A DNA stretch of 64,000 nt from Pseudomonas sp. MRSN 12121 (GTDB lineage Bacteria; Pseudomonadota; Gammaproteobacteria; Pseudomonadales; Pseudomonadaceae). Of the stretch, positions 40,784 to 53,696 are shown piece after piece (position 1 is the stretch's first letter; every line of letters starts with the position of its first letter). The notes under the pieces are model-generated. The model searched no databases. It saw only the letters and a program-made list of their open reading frames with translations, and was not told the origin of the DNA. The DNA lies in contig NZ_CP010892.1 of assembly GCF_000931465.1 (NCBI RefSeq), forward strand, positions 6,099,388 to 6,163,387. Direction: 5' to 3'. Both the position numbers and the translations under genes were made by a program.

Positions 40784-40908
40784 ATGAATAGTGCTCGGAA
40801 TCGTTGCATTTTGCGGGTTTCCCGCGCAATCGTCACTGAGAAAGTGCAGGGCATGGCGGCGACGGGATGGACTTGCAACTTGGCCCTGGCGGTCGCATAA
40901 CGTTGCAC

Positions 40909-45213
<4,305 letters not shown>

Positions 45214-45224
45214 CCCATATCGGC

Positions 45225-45246
45225 CGCGCCGCGAAGCCGCGGCGCG
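45225..45246 (+). repeat. GC-rich hairpin after lhr
   Basis: CGCGCCGCG pairs with CGCGGCGCG around a 4-base loop, 12 bases after the lhr stop. There is no T run, so termination by it alone is doubtful. Confidence 0.4.
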
Positions 45247-45336
45247 TGCCATCCGTAGACGCATCGAAACTTTCCCGCCGGCCCCACAGTCATCCAAGGA
45301 CACAAGCGATTCGCAGACCATCAGACGGGAGCGGAC

Positions 45337-46263
45337 ATGGCGGCGATTCATATCGGTATTTCCGGCTGGCGCTACAAACCCTGGCGCGGCGATTTCTACC
45401 CCGAGGGGCTGACCCAGAACCGCGAGCTGCAATTCGCCTCGCGCGCGGTCAACAGCATCGAAATCAACGGTTCGTTCTACGCGCTGCAAACACCCGAGCG
45501 CTACGCCGACTGGCATGCCGATACGCCCAAGGACTTCGTGTTCAGCGTCAAGGCGCCGCGCTACATCACCCACATCCTGCGGTTGCGCGACGTGCACAAG
45601 CCACTCGCCAACTTCTTCGCCTCGGGCGTGCTGGAGCTCAAGGACAAGCTCGGGCCGATCCTCTGGCAGTTTCCCCCGAGCTTTCAATTCGACGCCGAGC
45701 TGTTCGGCGCCTTCCTCGAGCAATTGCCCAGCGATACCGAACAGGCAGCCGCCCTCGCCCGCCAGCACGAACCGCGCCTGGACGGCCGGGCCAGCACCAA
45801 GGCCTACGGCAAAAGAGCCTTGCGCCATGCCGTGGAGATCCGCCACGCGAGCTTTGCCGTTGCCGAGTTCGTGCAGTTGCTGCGCCGGCACAACGTGGCC
45901 CTGGTGGTGGCCGACACCGCCGGCAAATGGCCCTATTGCGAGGATCTGTGCAGCGATTTCGTCTACCTGCGGCTGCACGGCGACAAGGAGTTGTACGCCA
46001 GTGGCTACACGCCCCAGGCGCTGCGACGCTGGGGGGACCGGATCGAGGCCTGGCACGCCGGCAAGCAGCCGGCCGACGCCCATCTGATCGACAGCCAGCA
46101 CTCGGCCAGGGCGCGCAAGAGCCGCGAGGTATTCTGCTATTTCGACAACGACCTCAAGGTCCGCGCGCCCTACGACGCACGCCAGTTGCTGGAGCGTTTC
46201 GGGCTCGACACGAGCCTGCCGACGACACCCGGCGAACCTGCCGCTGCCGGGGTCCTGCCATGA
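45337..46263 (+). CDS. DUF72 protein (TIM-barrel, YecE-like)
   Basis: This 308-residue protein has the DUF72 pattern: IHIGISGWRYKPWRGDFYPEGL at the start, SIEINGSFYALQTPERYADW, FVFSVKAPRYITH, the LGPILWQFPPSF strand and FVYLRLHGDKELYASGYT. Structures of relatives show a TIM barrel, but no reaction is established. Its stop overlaps the start of ybhP by 4 bases, so it is probably the first gene of the ybhP-clsB-ybhN transcript. It lies 123 bases after lhr. Confidence 0.92.
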   Translation: MAAIHIGISGWRYKPWRGDFYPEGLTQNRELQFASRAVNSIEINGSFYALQTPERYADWHADTPKDFVFSVKAPRYITHILRLRDVHKPLANFFASGVLELKDKLGPILWQFPPSFQFDAELFGAFLEQLPSDTEQAAALARQHEPRLDGRASTKAYGKRALRHAVEIRHASFAVAEFVQLLRRHNVALVVADTAGKWPYCEDLCSDFVYLRLHGDKELYASGYTPQALRRWGDRIEAWHAGKQPADAHLIDSQHSARARKSREVFCYFDNDLKVRAPYDARQLLERFGLDTSLPTTPGEPAAAGVLP

Positions 46264-47054
46264 GCCATGACACCCCGGCGCATACCCCGTCGCCCGTCGC
46301 CGAGCAGGCCAGCGTGCGCCGCTTCACCGTGCTGACGGTCAACACCCACAAGGGCTTCACCGCGCTGAATCGGCGTTTCATCCTGCCCGAGCTGCGCGAG
46401 GCGGTGCGCAGCGTGGCCGCCGATGTGGTGTTCCTGCAGGAGGTGCATGGCTCGCACGAGCAGCATCCGCAGCGCTATGAAAACTGGCCGAGCATGCCGC
46501 AATACGAGTTCCTCGCCGACAGCATCTGGCCGCAGTTCGCCTATGGCCGCAATGCGGTGTACCCGGCGGGCGATCACGGCAATGCGCTGCTCTCGAAATT
46601 CCAGATCGTGGCCTACGACAATCTCGACGTTTCGCTCGGCGGGCATGAAAGCCGCGGCCTGCTGCACTGCGTGCTGCGCCTGCCCGGCGATGCGCCCCAG
46701 GTGCATGCGGTCTGCGTGCACCTGGGGTTGCGCGAAAGTCATCGCCAGCAGCAGTTGCACCTGTTGTTGCAGTTGATCGCCGAACTTCCCGTCGACGCGC
46801 CGCTGATCGTCGCCGGCGACTTCAACGACTGGCGCCAGCGTGCCGATGCCCAGCTGGCCCCGAGCGGCCTGCGCGAAGCCTTTGTCAGCCTGCACGGCAA
46901 GCCGGCGCGCAGCTTCCCCGCGCGCCTGCCGCTGCTACGCCTGGACCGGATCTACGTGCGCCACCTGAAAGTCCATCGGCCCCAGGTGCTGACGGTCCAC
47001 CCCTGGTCCCATCTCTCCGATCACGCCCCGCTGTCGGTCGAGGTCGAGCTATGA
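46260..47054 (+). CDS. ybhP: YbhP-like endonuclease/exonuclease/phosphatase-family protein
   Basis: This 264-residue protein has the metal-dependent phosphoesterase fold: LTVNTHKGFTALNRRF (in place of the usual N-x-W), VVFLQEVHG with the catalytic glutamate (about residue 55-63), VAGDFNDWRQR (about 181-191) and the closing SDHAPLSVEVEL with the histidine. The set is complete for catalysis on phosphodiesters or lipid headgroups. In E. coli ybhP is encoded with clsB and ybhN, the same order as here, overlapping clsB by 4 bases. Its substrate is unknown; a lipid intermediate is a fair guess. Confidence 0.9.
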   Translation: MSHDTPAHTPSPVAEQASVRRFTVLTVNTHKGFTALNRRFILPELREAVRSVAADVVFLQEVHGSHEQHPQRYENWPSMPQYEFLADSIWPQFAYGRNAVYPAGDHGNALLSKFQIVAYDNLDVSLGGHESRGLLHCVLRLPGDAPQVHAVCVHLGLRESHRQQQLHLLLQLIAELPVDAPLIVAGDFNDWRQRADAQLAPSGLREAFVSLHGKPARSFPARLPLLRLDRIYVRHLKVHRPQVLTVHPWSHLSDHAPLSVEVEL

Positions 47055-48352
47055 ACGAACTGCCCCTGGAAAAAACCACCGTGGCCAGCCTGGCGGATCC
47101 CGGTCTGGCCCACGAGCCGTCGCCGGCAGACCTCGACTACGGCTGGCACAGCAACAATCGGGTGGTGCTGCTGGAAAATGGCGAAGCGTATTTTCCGCGG
47201 GTGTTCGAGGTGCTGCGCCAGGCGCGGGACGAGATCCTGCTGGAGACCTTCATCCTCTACGAAGACAAGGTCGGCCATGAGCTGCACCGCCTCCTGATCG
47301 ACGCCGCGCAGCGCGGGGTGCGGGTTACCGTCAGCCTCGACGGTTTCGGCAGCGGCGAGTTGAGCACCGCGTTCCTGGCCGCCATGAGCAACGCCGGGGT
47401 GCGCCTGCAGATCTTCGACCCGGCGCGGCCGATCTTCGGCGTGCGCACCAACTGGTTCCACCGCCTGCATCGCAAGATCGTGGTGGTCGACGGCAGCATT
47501 GCCTTTGTCGGCGGGATCAATTTTTCCGCCGACCACCTGGCGGATTTCGGTCCCCAGGCCAAGCAGGACTATGCGGTGGAGATCCAGGGACCGGCCGTGG
47601 TGGATATCCACCATTTCGCCCTGGCCCAGGGCGATCGCCCGGCCCGCGCCCGCTACTGGTGGCAACGCCGCCGCCAGCGCCGCCGGGAACTCGCCCTGAA
47701 CGAGCATGACGGCCAGGTACGCCTGGTCTATCGCGACAATCGCCAGCACCGCAACGATATCGAGGAGGTGTACCGCCTGGCGCTGCGCGGCGCCCGGCAG
47801 CGGGTGGTGATCGCCAACGCCTATTTCTTCCCCGGCTATCGGCTGCTGCGCGAAATCCGCAACGCCGCGCGCCGGGGCGTGGAAGTGCGGCTGATCCTGC
47901 AGGGCGAGCCGGACATGCTGGTGGCCAGGCTGGCGGCGCGCATGCTCTACGACTACCTGCTCAAGGACGGCGTGCACATCTACGAGTATTGCAAGCGCCC
48001 CCTGCACGGCAAGGTGGCCCTGGTGGACGACGACTGGAGCACCGTGGGTTCGAGCAACCTCGATCCGCTGAGCCTGTCGCTGAACCTGGAAGCCAACGTG
48101 CTGATCCGCGACCGCGCCTTCACCCGCGAGCTGTACGAACGCCTCGACTGGCTCAGCCGCGAGCATTGCCAGGCGATGCCGCCCAAGGGGGCCGCCCGTG
48201 GCCGCCTGTGGCGCCTGACCGTGGGTTTCCTGGTGTTCCACATCCTGCGGCACTTCCCGGCCTGGGCCGGCTGGCTGCCCGCCCACAAACCGCGGCTACA
48301 GCCCTTCGGCCAGGCCGAGGATGAAGCGGAGTCACGTCATGAGCCGCACTGA
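47051..48352 (+). CDS. clsB: Cardiolipin synthase B
   Basis: This 433-residue phospholipase D-superfamily enzyme makes cardiolipin. Two HKD motifs are present: HRKIVVVDGSIAFVGGINF (about 140-158) and HGKVALVDDDWSTVGSSNLD (about 318-337). Unlike ClsA there are no N-terminal membrane segments, as expected for ClsB; the C-terminus has a hydrophobic stretch, LWRLTVGFLVFHILRHF. It overlaps ybhP by 4 bases and ybhN by 14 bases, indicating coupled translation of the operon. Confidence 0.95.
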   Translation: MNELPLEKTTVASLADPGLAHEPSPADLDYGWHSNNRVVLLENGEAYFPRVFEVLRQARDEILLETFILYEDKVGHELHRLLIDAAQRGVRVTVSLDGFGSGELSTAFLAAMSNAGVRLQIFDPARPIFGVRTNWFHRLHRKIVVVDGSIAFVGGINFSADHLADFGPQAKQDYAVEIQGPAVVDIHHFALAQGDRPARARYWWQRRRQRRRELALNEHDGQVRLVYRDNRQHRNDIEEVYRLALRGARQRVVIANAYFFPGYRLLREIRNAARRGVEVRLILQGEPDMLVARLAARMLYDYLLKDGVHIYEYCKRPLHGKVALVDDDWSTVGSSNLDPLSLSLNLEANVLIRDRAFTRELYERLDWLSREHCQAMPPKGAARGRLWRLTVGFLVFHILRHFPAWAGWLPAHKPRLQPFGQAEDEAESRHEPH

Positions 48353-49334
48353 CGCCCAGGGCTCGACACCCGCGACGGCGCACTCGCGGTCGCGCTGGCA
48401 GCGCCTGAAGAAGCCCCTGACCGTCGCCTTCTTCCTGCTGCTGATCGTGCTCTTCACCCTGCTGGCCCGGCGCATCGACTGGAGCGAAGTGCTCGGCACC
48501 CTGGCCGACTTCAAGGTGCGCACGCTGCTGGTCGCCGCGGGCCTGACCCTGGGCAGCTTCCTGGTGTACGCCTGCTTCGACCTGATCGGTCGCACCTACA
48601 TCCGCCAGGACCTCGGCTGGCGGCAGATCCTGCCGGTGGGCTTCATCAGCTACGCCTTCAACCTCAACCTCAGCGCCTGGGTCGGCGGCATCGCCATGCG
48701 CTACCGGCTGTATTCCAGGCTGGGGGTGAGCACCGCCAACATCGCCAAGATCCTCGGCCTGAGCCTGGCCACCAACTGGTTCGGCTATATGGTCCTGGCC
48801 GGCGCGGTATTCGCCAGCGGCCTGATGCAACTGCCCCCCGGCTGGCAGCTCAGCAGCGGTGCGCTGCGGGGCGTGGGCGTCCTGCTGCTGGCGCTGAGTG
48901 CGGGCTACCTGCTGGCCTGCCGGTTTTCCCGGCGCCGCGAATGGGCGATACGCGGGGTGGAGATCAACCTGCCCTCGCTGCGCATGGCGCTGCTGCAACT
49001 GGCCCTGGGCGCGCTCAACTGGTCGCTGATGGCCGCGGTGATCTTCACCCTGCTGCCCGCCAGGCTCGATTACCCGGTGGTGCTCGGCGTGTTGCTGATC
49101 AGCAGCATTGCCGGGGTCATTACTCACATTCCGGCGGGGCTCGGGGTATTGGAGGCGGTATTCGTCGCCCTGCTGCAACATGAGGTGCCCCGGGGCAGCC
49201 TGCTGGCCGGGCTGATCGCCTACCGGGCGATCTACTTCCTCCTGCCGCTGCTGATCGCACTGCTGATGTACCTGCTGGTGGAGGCCCGGGCCAAGGCGCT
49301 GCGGGTGCGGAAAACATCGCGCAAAGACCACTGA
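48339..49334 (+). CDS. ybhN: YbhN-family membrane protein (LPG synthase N-terminal-like)
   Basis: This 331-residue inner membrane protein has about eight hydrophobic segments and the UPF0104 pattern of the flippase-like N-terminal half of lysylphosphatidylglycerol synthase: SYAFNLNLSAWVGGIAMRYRLYSRLG, LSLATNWFGYMVLAG, ITHIPAGLGVLEAVFVALL. No synthetase domain follows. The start ATG at 48339 has GCGGAG upstream and lies inside the end of clsB. With clsB and ybhP it probably handles cardiolipin or a related lipid. Confidence 0.9.
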   Translation: MSRTDAQGSTPATAHSRSRWQRLKKPLTVAFFLLLIVLFTLLARRIDWSEVLGTLADFKVRTLLVAAGLTLGSFLVYACFDLIGRTYIRQDLGWRQILPVGFISYAFNLNLSAWVGGIAMRYRLYSRLGVSTANIAKILGLSLATNWFGYMVLAGAVFASGLMQLPPGWQLSSGALRGVGVLLLALSAGYLLACRFSRRREWAIRGVEINLPSLRMALLQLALGALNWSLMAAVIFTLLPARLDYPVVLGVLLISSIAGVITHIPAGLGVLEAVFVALLQHEVPRGSLLAGLIAYRAIYFLLPLLIALLMYLLVEARAKALRVRKTSRKDH

Positions 49335-49345
49335 CGCGGTCACCT

Positions 49346-49370
49346 GCAAGAGCGAGCTTGCTCGCAATGA
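49346..49370. repeat. REP-like element after ybhN
   Basis: GCAAGAGCGAGCTTGCTCGC plus ATGA resembles the GAGCGAGCTTGCTCGCGATG form of Pseudomonas REP sequences. It lies in the short convergent gap before the hydrolase gene. Confidence 0.6.
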
Positions 49371-49398
49371 ACGCGCGAGCGTCCACCCCGGGCCCCTC

Positions 49399-50154
49399 TC
49401 AGCGCGACGGAGTGATGCTCAACCGCTCGCCCACCACCATTTCCGTGATCCAGTCCACGAGGATCGAGGTGTAGGCCTGCTGTGACAGCGGTTCGCTCAA
49501 GGCATGGTCGGCGCCGTCGATGATCCGGTGGGTCATGGAGTGGGTCTGCTGGCAGGCCGCGCGGTAGCTCATGATCGTGGCATGGGGCACATGATCGTCG
49601 GTCTCCGACTCCACCAGCAGCACATCCCCGGTGAAGGCCGCGCAGGCATGCAGCGCACGATTGTTGTCCGTGCGCACCAGGCTGCTGCGGTAATCCAGCA
49701 GGTCGGCCTTGTCCAGGTCGCGCTTGGGGCTGTGCCAGGCTTCGTCGCGGTACAGCGCCGGAACCCGCAGCGCCAGCCAGCGCACGGGCCGCAACGAGGT
49801 CAGGATGCTCGCCAGGTAACCGCCGTAGCTGGTGCCCACCACGGCGATCGCCGAGGTGTCGAGGGCCGGGTGGGCCAGCAGGCGGTCATAGGCCGCCAGC
49901 AGGTCGCGCAGGTTGTCTTCGCGGGTCACGCGGTTCAGCGGGATACCGCGACTCGCATGGCCGCGCAGGTCGAAGGTCAGGCACACGCACCCGAGCCCGG
50001 CGATCCCCCGCGCCCGCTCCAGGTCGCGCTCCTGGCTCCCGCCCCAGCCATGGACGAACAGCACGCCCGGGACTTTCGACCGGGGCGTGAGGAAGGTCCC
50101 GCTCATCTGCTCGTCATCGATGTCGATTTGAATGCTTTCGCTTCTAGCCGTCAT
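49399..50154 (-). CDS. Alpha/beta-hydrolase family protein
   Basis: This 251-residue hydrolase has the oxyanion-hole motif VLFVHGWGGSQERDLERARG (about 32-51), the nucleophile elbow VVGTSYGGYLAS (serine near 116), the acid ESETDDHVPH and the catalytic histidine in DGADHALSEP. It resembles serine esterases/peptidases of the dienelactone hydrolase/prolyl-oligopeptidase kind. Residues 1-30 form a leading beta-sheet. Its start overlaps the DUF3182 gene's end by 11 bases, implying a linked role. Substrate unknown. Confidence 0.88.
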   Translation of the reverse strand: MTARSESIQIDIDDEQMSGTFLTPRSKVPGVLFVHGWGGSQERDLERARGIAGLGCVCLTFDLRGHASRGIPLNRVTREDNLRDLLAAYDRLLAHPALDTSAIAVVGTSYGGYLASILTSLRPVRWLALRVPALYRDEAWHSPKRDLDKADLLDYRSSLVRTDNNRALHACAAFTGDVLLVESETDDHVPHATIMSYRAACQQTHSMTHRIIDGADHALSEPLSQQAYTSILVDWITEMVVGERLSITPSR

Positions 50155-51253
50155 AGGATTTGACCGTTGCATATTTGAGAAGAAAGTCGCTGTTTTCCGC
50201 CGGCCCGCGATAGACCTCGATGGCCCCGGCCGGCAGGGGCCGGTCGATATAGGTTTCCACCGCGGACACGCGAATCGCCGGCAGGTCCGGCTGCTCGACA
50301 AAGGCCTGCAGGGCCGCCAGTTCGGCGCTGCTGGCGCCGCCCATGCGCCACGACTGCTCGAGCACCCCGCTGCGCTGCCGGCCCTCGGCGTCCAGACCCT
50401 GGGCGATGTCGTAATTGCGCCGCGAGGCGAAGAATCGCGGATACGCCTCGTCGGCGGCGGCATCGAAGACCTCGGCCTGTTGCACAGCCAGGCGCACCGC
50501 GGGTGGCAATGGCAACGCCAGCAACTCGCGGTAGCCGCCCTGGACCACCAGCAGCTCGGAACCGCCGTAGACCTTCTCGCCCGCGGCGTCCTCGGTCAGG
50601 TACTGCTCGCCGCAGTAGCTGATCAGATGACCGGCGATCAGCGACTGGCCAACGCTATGGGTGGCCACTTGCTGCAGATCCTGCTCCAGCACCACGCCTT
50701 CGTTGAAGTGCCGGGCCACCTCGGGTTGCGCCAGCAGTTCGTCGAAACGCTCCAGGCTGTCGATCACCTGTTGTCCGCGGCCGGCGCAGGCATGGATCGG
50801 CTTCATGCGGATCGGCCCGGTGTAGAGCAAATGCGTGGCCGCCGGACGAGCATCGTCCAGCGAAAACACGCTCAAGCCGTCCAGCACCACCAGGCGAACC
50901 CGCTTGGAGAACAGCGGCGCCCAGCCCTCGGGCGCCACGGCGTGCTTATTCAACAGACCATGGGTGATGGCCTTGGTGCAGATAAAATCGTGCTCGACGT
51001 ACCCGCCCCATAAATCCTCCGGCCCCTGGACGCCCAGCTGTCGGGCCGCGGCCGGGCCGACCAGGGTCTGCGTGGGCAGCAGATAGATGTCGTCTGGTAC
51101 GGGGCGGGTCGGATCGTGGCTGCCTGCGAATGTCAGCCCGAGGATCTGCGCCAGCCAACGGGCCAGCGCGCGATTGGTCTCGACGACGTGCCGCGAGGCC
51201 TGTGGATGAACGGAGTGGGCGACCACGCGCCTGCTGCGTTGCGTAGGGGTCAT
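50144..51253 (-). CDS. DUF3182 protein
   Basis: This 369-residue protein matches my memory of the DUF3182 family: VETNRALARWLAQILGLTFAG at the start, GGYVEHDFICTKAITHGLL, GPIRMKPIHACAGRGQQVI and EGVVLEQDLQQVATHSVGQ. The last two segments (a conserved lysine and a glutamate-rich strand) recall ATP-grasp ligases, so a ligase-like role is possible but not shown. The ATG at 51253 has GAGGTGGA upstream; a longer frame adds unlikely residues. It overlaps the downstream hydrolase by 11 bases, suggesting that one makes and the other cuts a bond, purely as inference. Confidence 0.82.
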   Translation of the reverse strand: MTPTQRSRRVVAHSVHPQASRHVVETNRALARWLAQILGLTFAGSHDPTRPVPDDIYLLPTQTLVGPAAARQLGVQGPEDLWGGYVEHDFICTKAITHGLLNKHAVAPEGWAPLFSKRVRLVVLDGLSVFSLDDARPAATHLLYTGPIRMKPIHACAGRGQQVIDSLERFDELLAQPEVARHFNEGVVLEQDLQQVATHSVGQSLIAGHLISYCGEQYLTEDAAGEKVYGGSELLVVQGGYRELLALPLPPAVRLAVQQAEVFDAAADEAYPRFFASRRNYDIAQGLDAEGRQRSGVLEQSWRMGGASSAELAALQAFVEQPDLPAIRVSAVETYIDRPLPAGAIEVYRGPAENSDFLLKYATVKSYDG

Positions 51254-51432
51254 GCGTCCACCTCGGCCGTGGCGTGATGAATGTACAAACAGGGGTGCAG
51301 GGATCACGCCAAGGCGGTGGAAAGCGGAGGAACGCCACTGGAACAACAGGCCCGAGCCGCCCTTGCTGGCATCGGGCCTGTTTTATTTTGCACGATCGGA
51401 CGACAGCGCCCGGCAATTTGCACGACCCGGCG

Positions 51433-52440
51433 TCAGTTCCGCTCCGCCCGCGCAACCGGGGCCGGCGGGCTCACGCCAAAGCGCGTGCGATATTCACTGG
51501 GCGCAAGGCCGGTGATTTTCTTGAAGATGGCGCGGAACGCGCCGGGGTCCTGGTAGCCGACCGTCCAGGCGATATGGTCGATGGTGCCATTGGTGAACTC
51601 GAGCATTTCCCGCGCCTTGCCCACCCGCAGGTGCTGGCAGTACTCGGTGGGCTTGAGGCCGGTGGCCGCGCGAAAGCGCCGCAGGAAGGTACGCTCCTCG
51701 AGCCCGGCCTGCTGCGCCATGCCGGCGAGGGACACCTCCACCGCGCCATTGGCCTGCAGCCAGTGCTGGACCTTGAGAATGGCCGCGTCGCCGTGCCCGA
51801 GGATAGGCGCGAAATTGCTGCCGCACTGGCTGGCGCTGTCGCTGTGCTCGATCACCAGGAAGCGCGCCGTGCCGCTGGCGATGCTCGGCCCCAGCAAGCG
51901 GTCGACCAGGCGCAAGCCGAGTTCGGACCAGGCCATCAGGCCGGCGGTGGTGATCAGGTCGCCATCGTCGACGATCGGCTTGTCGGCGTTCAGCCTGACG
52001 TGCGGGTAGCGCTCGGCGAACTGTTTCGCCGAGGTCCAGTGAGTGGTGGCGCTGCGGCCGTCGAGCAAGCCGCTTTCGGCCATCAGGATAGAGCCGACAC
52101 ATACCCCGCCCAGGGTCGCGCCATTGGCATGTTGCTGCCGCAACCAGTGGATCAACGCCTGCGATGCCTGGGCCTGGGAGAACCCGGCCACCGAAGGTGG
52201 GATCAGCACCGCCAGCAACGAGCCGTCGGGCCCGGGGTGGCTGTCGTAGCAGCGCAGCGGAGGCTGATCGGCCCGGGCCTGCCAGTGGCTGATGCGCAAC
52301 AGCGGCAATTGCGCGCTCTGTTGCTCGGCGGCGATGCGATTGGCGACCCCGAACAAGTCGGTCAAGCCATGCACCGCGGCCATCTGCGCACCGGGATAGA
52401 TCAGCACGCCCAGCTCGGCGACGGCGCTTTCCATACCCAT
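51433..52440 (-). CDS. GlxA-family transcriptional regulator (DJ-1/PfpI plus AraC HTH)
   Basis: This 335-residue regulator has an N-terminal DJ-1/PfpI-like domain (about 8-190: LGVLIYPGAQMAAVHGLTDLF, GGVCVGSILMAESGLLDGRSATTHW, with the nucleophile-position cysteine in VCVGS) and a C-terminal AraC DNA-binding domain (about 225-320: VSLAGMAQQAGLEERTFLRRFRAATGLKPTEYCQHLRVGKARE, then IAWTVGYQDPGAFRAIFKKITGLAPSEYRTRF). The start ATG at 52440 follows GGGGA. It is divergent from the isochorismatase-like hydrolase gene, 103 bases away, and probably controls it. Confidence 0.93.
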   Translation of the reverse strand: MGMESAVAELGVLIYPGAQMAAVHGLTDLFGVANRIAAEQQSAQLPLLRISHWQARADQPPLRCYDSHPGPDGSLLAVLIPPSVAGFSQAQASQALIHWLRQQHANGATLGGVCVGSILMAESGLLDGRSATTHWTSAKQFAERYPHVRLNADKPIVDDGDLITTAGLMAWSELGLRLVDRLLGPSIASGTARFLVIEHSDSASQCGSNFAPILGHGDAAILKVQHWLQANGAVEVSLAGMAQQAGLEERTFLRRFRAATGLKPTEYCQHLRVGKAREMLEFTNGTIDHIAWTVGYQDPGAFRAIFKKITGLAPSEYRTRFGVSPPAPVARAERN

Positions 52441-52543
52441 TGTCAGTTTTCCCCTTTCTATTGTCGGTGCGGCCAATCCTCGAGCGGCCTGCCGGAGCCA
52501 ATACTGGACTCCACAGCCAACCACTACTTCAGAGGAAACACCC

Positions 52544-53095
52544 ATGGCCAAGCAAGCGCTCATCGTAGTCGATATCCAGAACGACTACTTCCCCAACGGC
52601 AAGTGGCCCCTGGTCGGCGCCGAGGCGGCGGCGGACAACGCCGCGCGGCTGATCCAGGCCTTCCGTGACAGCGGCCAGCAGGTGGTACACATCCGCCACG
52701 AATTCACCTCCGACAGCGCGCCGTTCTTCACCCCCGGCTCCAGCGGCGCGCAACTGCACGCCAAGGTCGTCAACCGCGCCGACGAGCCGGTGGTGCTCAA
52801 GCACTTCGTCAACTCGTTCCGCGAAACCGAGCTCAAGGCCATTCTCGATGAGCATGGCATCGAGCAACTGGTGGTGGTCGGCAGCATGAGCCACATGTGC
52901 ATCGACGGCGTGACCCGCGCCGCCGCCGACCTGGGCTACGACGTGACGGTCATCCACGACGCCTGTGCCACCCGGGACCTGGAGTTCAACGGCATCGTGG
53001 TCCCCGCGGCCCAGGTGCATGCCGCGTACATGTCGGCCCTGGGGTTCGCCTATGCCAGCGTGGTGTCCACCGAGGAATTCCTGGGCAGCCGGTGA
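52544..53095 (+). CDS. Isochorismatase-family cysteine hydrolase
   Basis: This 183-residue enzyme has the catalytic Asp in LIVVDIQNDYF (D about 9), Lys in VVLKHFVNSFRET and Cys in SMSHMCIDGVTRAAADLGYDV (C about 123), the triad of nicotinamidase/isochorismatase-like hydrolases acting on amides or imides. Real substrates in this family vary. It starts 103 bases from the divergent GlxA regulator, with GAGGAAAC as ribosome binding site, and ends before a strong terminator. Confidence 0.93.
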   Translation: MAKQALIVVDIQNDYFPNGKWPLVGAEAAADNAARLIQAFRDSGQQVVHIRHEFTSDSAPFFTPGSSGAQLHAKVVNRADEPVVLKHFVNSFRETELKAILDEHGIEQLVVVGSMSHMCIDGVTRAAADLGYDVTVIHDACATRDLEFNGIVVPAAQVHAAYMSALGFAYASVVSTEEFLGSR

Positions 53096-53122
53096 CAGCG
53101 GACACGTATCTAGCGATGAAAC

Positions 53123-53159
53123 AAAAGGCCCGTAGCGTTCGCACGCTACGGGCCTTTTT
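53123..53159. terminator. Bidirectional terminator between the hydrolase gene and ssb
   Basis: GGCCCGTAGCG and CGCTACGGGCC form an 11-base stem with flanking A and T runs, 28 bases after the hydrolase stop and 25 bases past the ssb stop on the other strand. Confidence 0.93.
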
Positions 53160-53183
53160 CATGCCGCTGTAGAGAAGGCTCTC

Positions 53184-53687
53184 TTAGAACGGAATATCGT
53201 CATCGAAGCTGTCGTCGAAGTTCTGCGCCGGCTGCGGCGAGGACTGCTGAGGCGCTGGACGCTGTGGCGCCTGGGAAGGCTGCGGACGCGACTGCTGCGG
53301 ACGCGGTGCGGCGTTGCCCATGCCCTGGCCCTGGTCGCCCTGTGGACGGCCGCCCAGCAGCTGCATGGTGCCCTGCATGTCGACGATGATCTCGGTGGTG
53401 TAGCGCTTGATGCCGTCTTTTTCCCACTCGCGGGTCTGCAGCTTGCCCTCGATGTAGACCTGCGAACCCTTGCGCAGGTATTCGCCGGCGATTTCCGCAA
53501 CCTTGCCGAACATCGACACACGGTGCCATTCGGTACGCTCGACCTTCTGGCCGGTCTGCTTGTCGGTCCACTGTTCGCTGGTGGCCAGACTCAGGTTGGT
53601 CACGGCGTTACCGTTAGGCAGGTAGCGAACTTCGGGATCCTGGCCGCAAGTGCCGACCAATATGACTTTGTTAACCCCACGGGCCAT
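53184..53687 (-). CDS. ssb: Single-stranded DNA-binding protein
   Basis: This 167-residue protein coats single-stranded DNA in replication and repair. The OB-fold spans residues 1-110 (GVNKVILVGTCGQDPEVRYL, WHRVSMFGKVAEIAGEYLRKGSQVYIEG), a Gln/Pro/Ser-rich linker follows (about 115-155), and the acidic tip DDDIPF that binds partner proteins ends it. It starts 9 bases after the MFS gene's stop. uvrA lies divergently beyond the MFS gene, the usual ssb/uvrA neighbourhood in gamma-proteobacteria. Confidence 0.98.
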   Translation of the reverse strand: MARGVNKVILVGTCGQDPEVRYLPNGNAVTNLSLATSEQWTDKQTGQKVERTEWHRVSMFGKVAEIAGEYLRKGSQVYIEGKLQTREWEKDGIKRYTTEIIVDMQGTMQLLGGRPQGDQGQGMGNAAPRPQQSRPQPSQAPQRPAPQQSSPQPAQNFDDSFDDDIPF

Positions 53688-53696
53688 AACGTTCTC

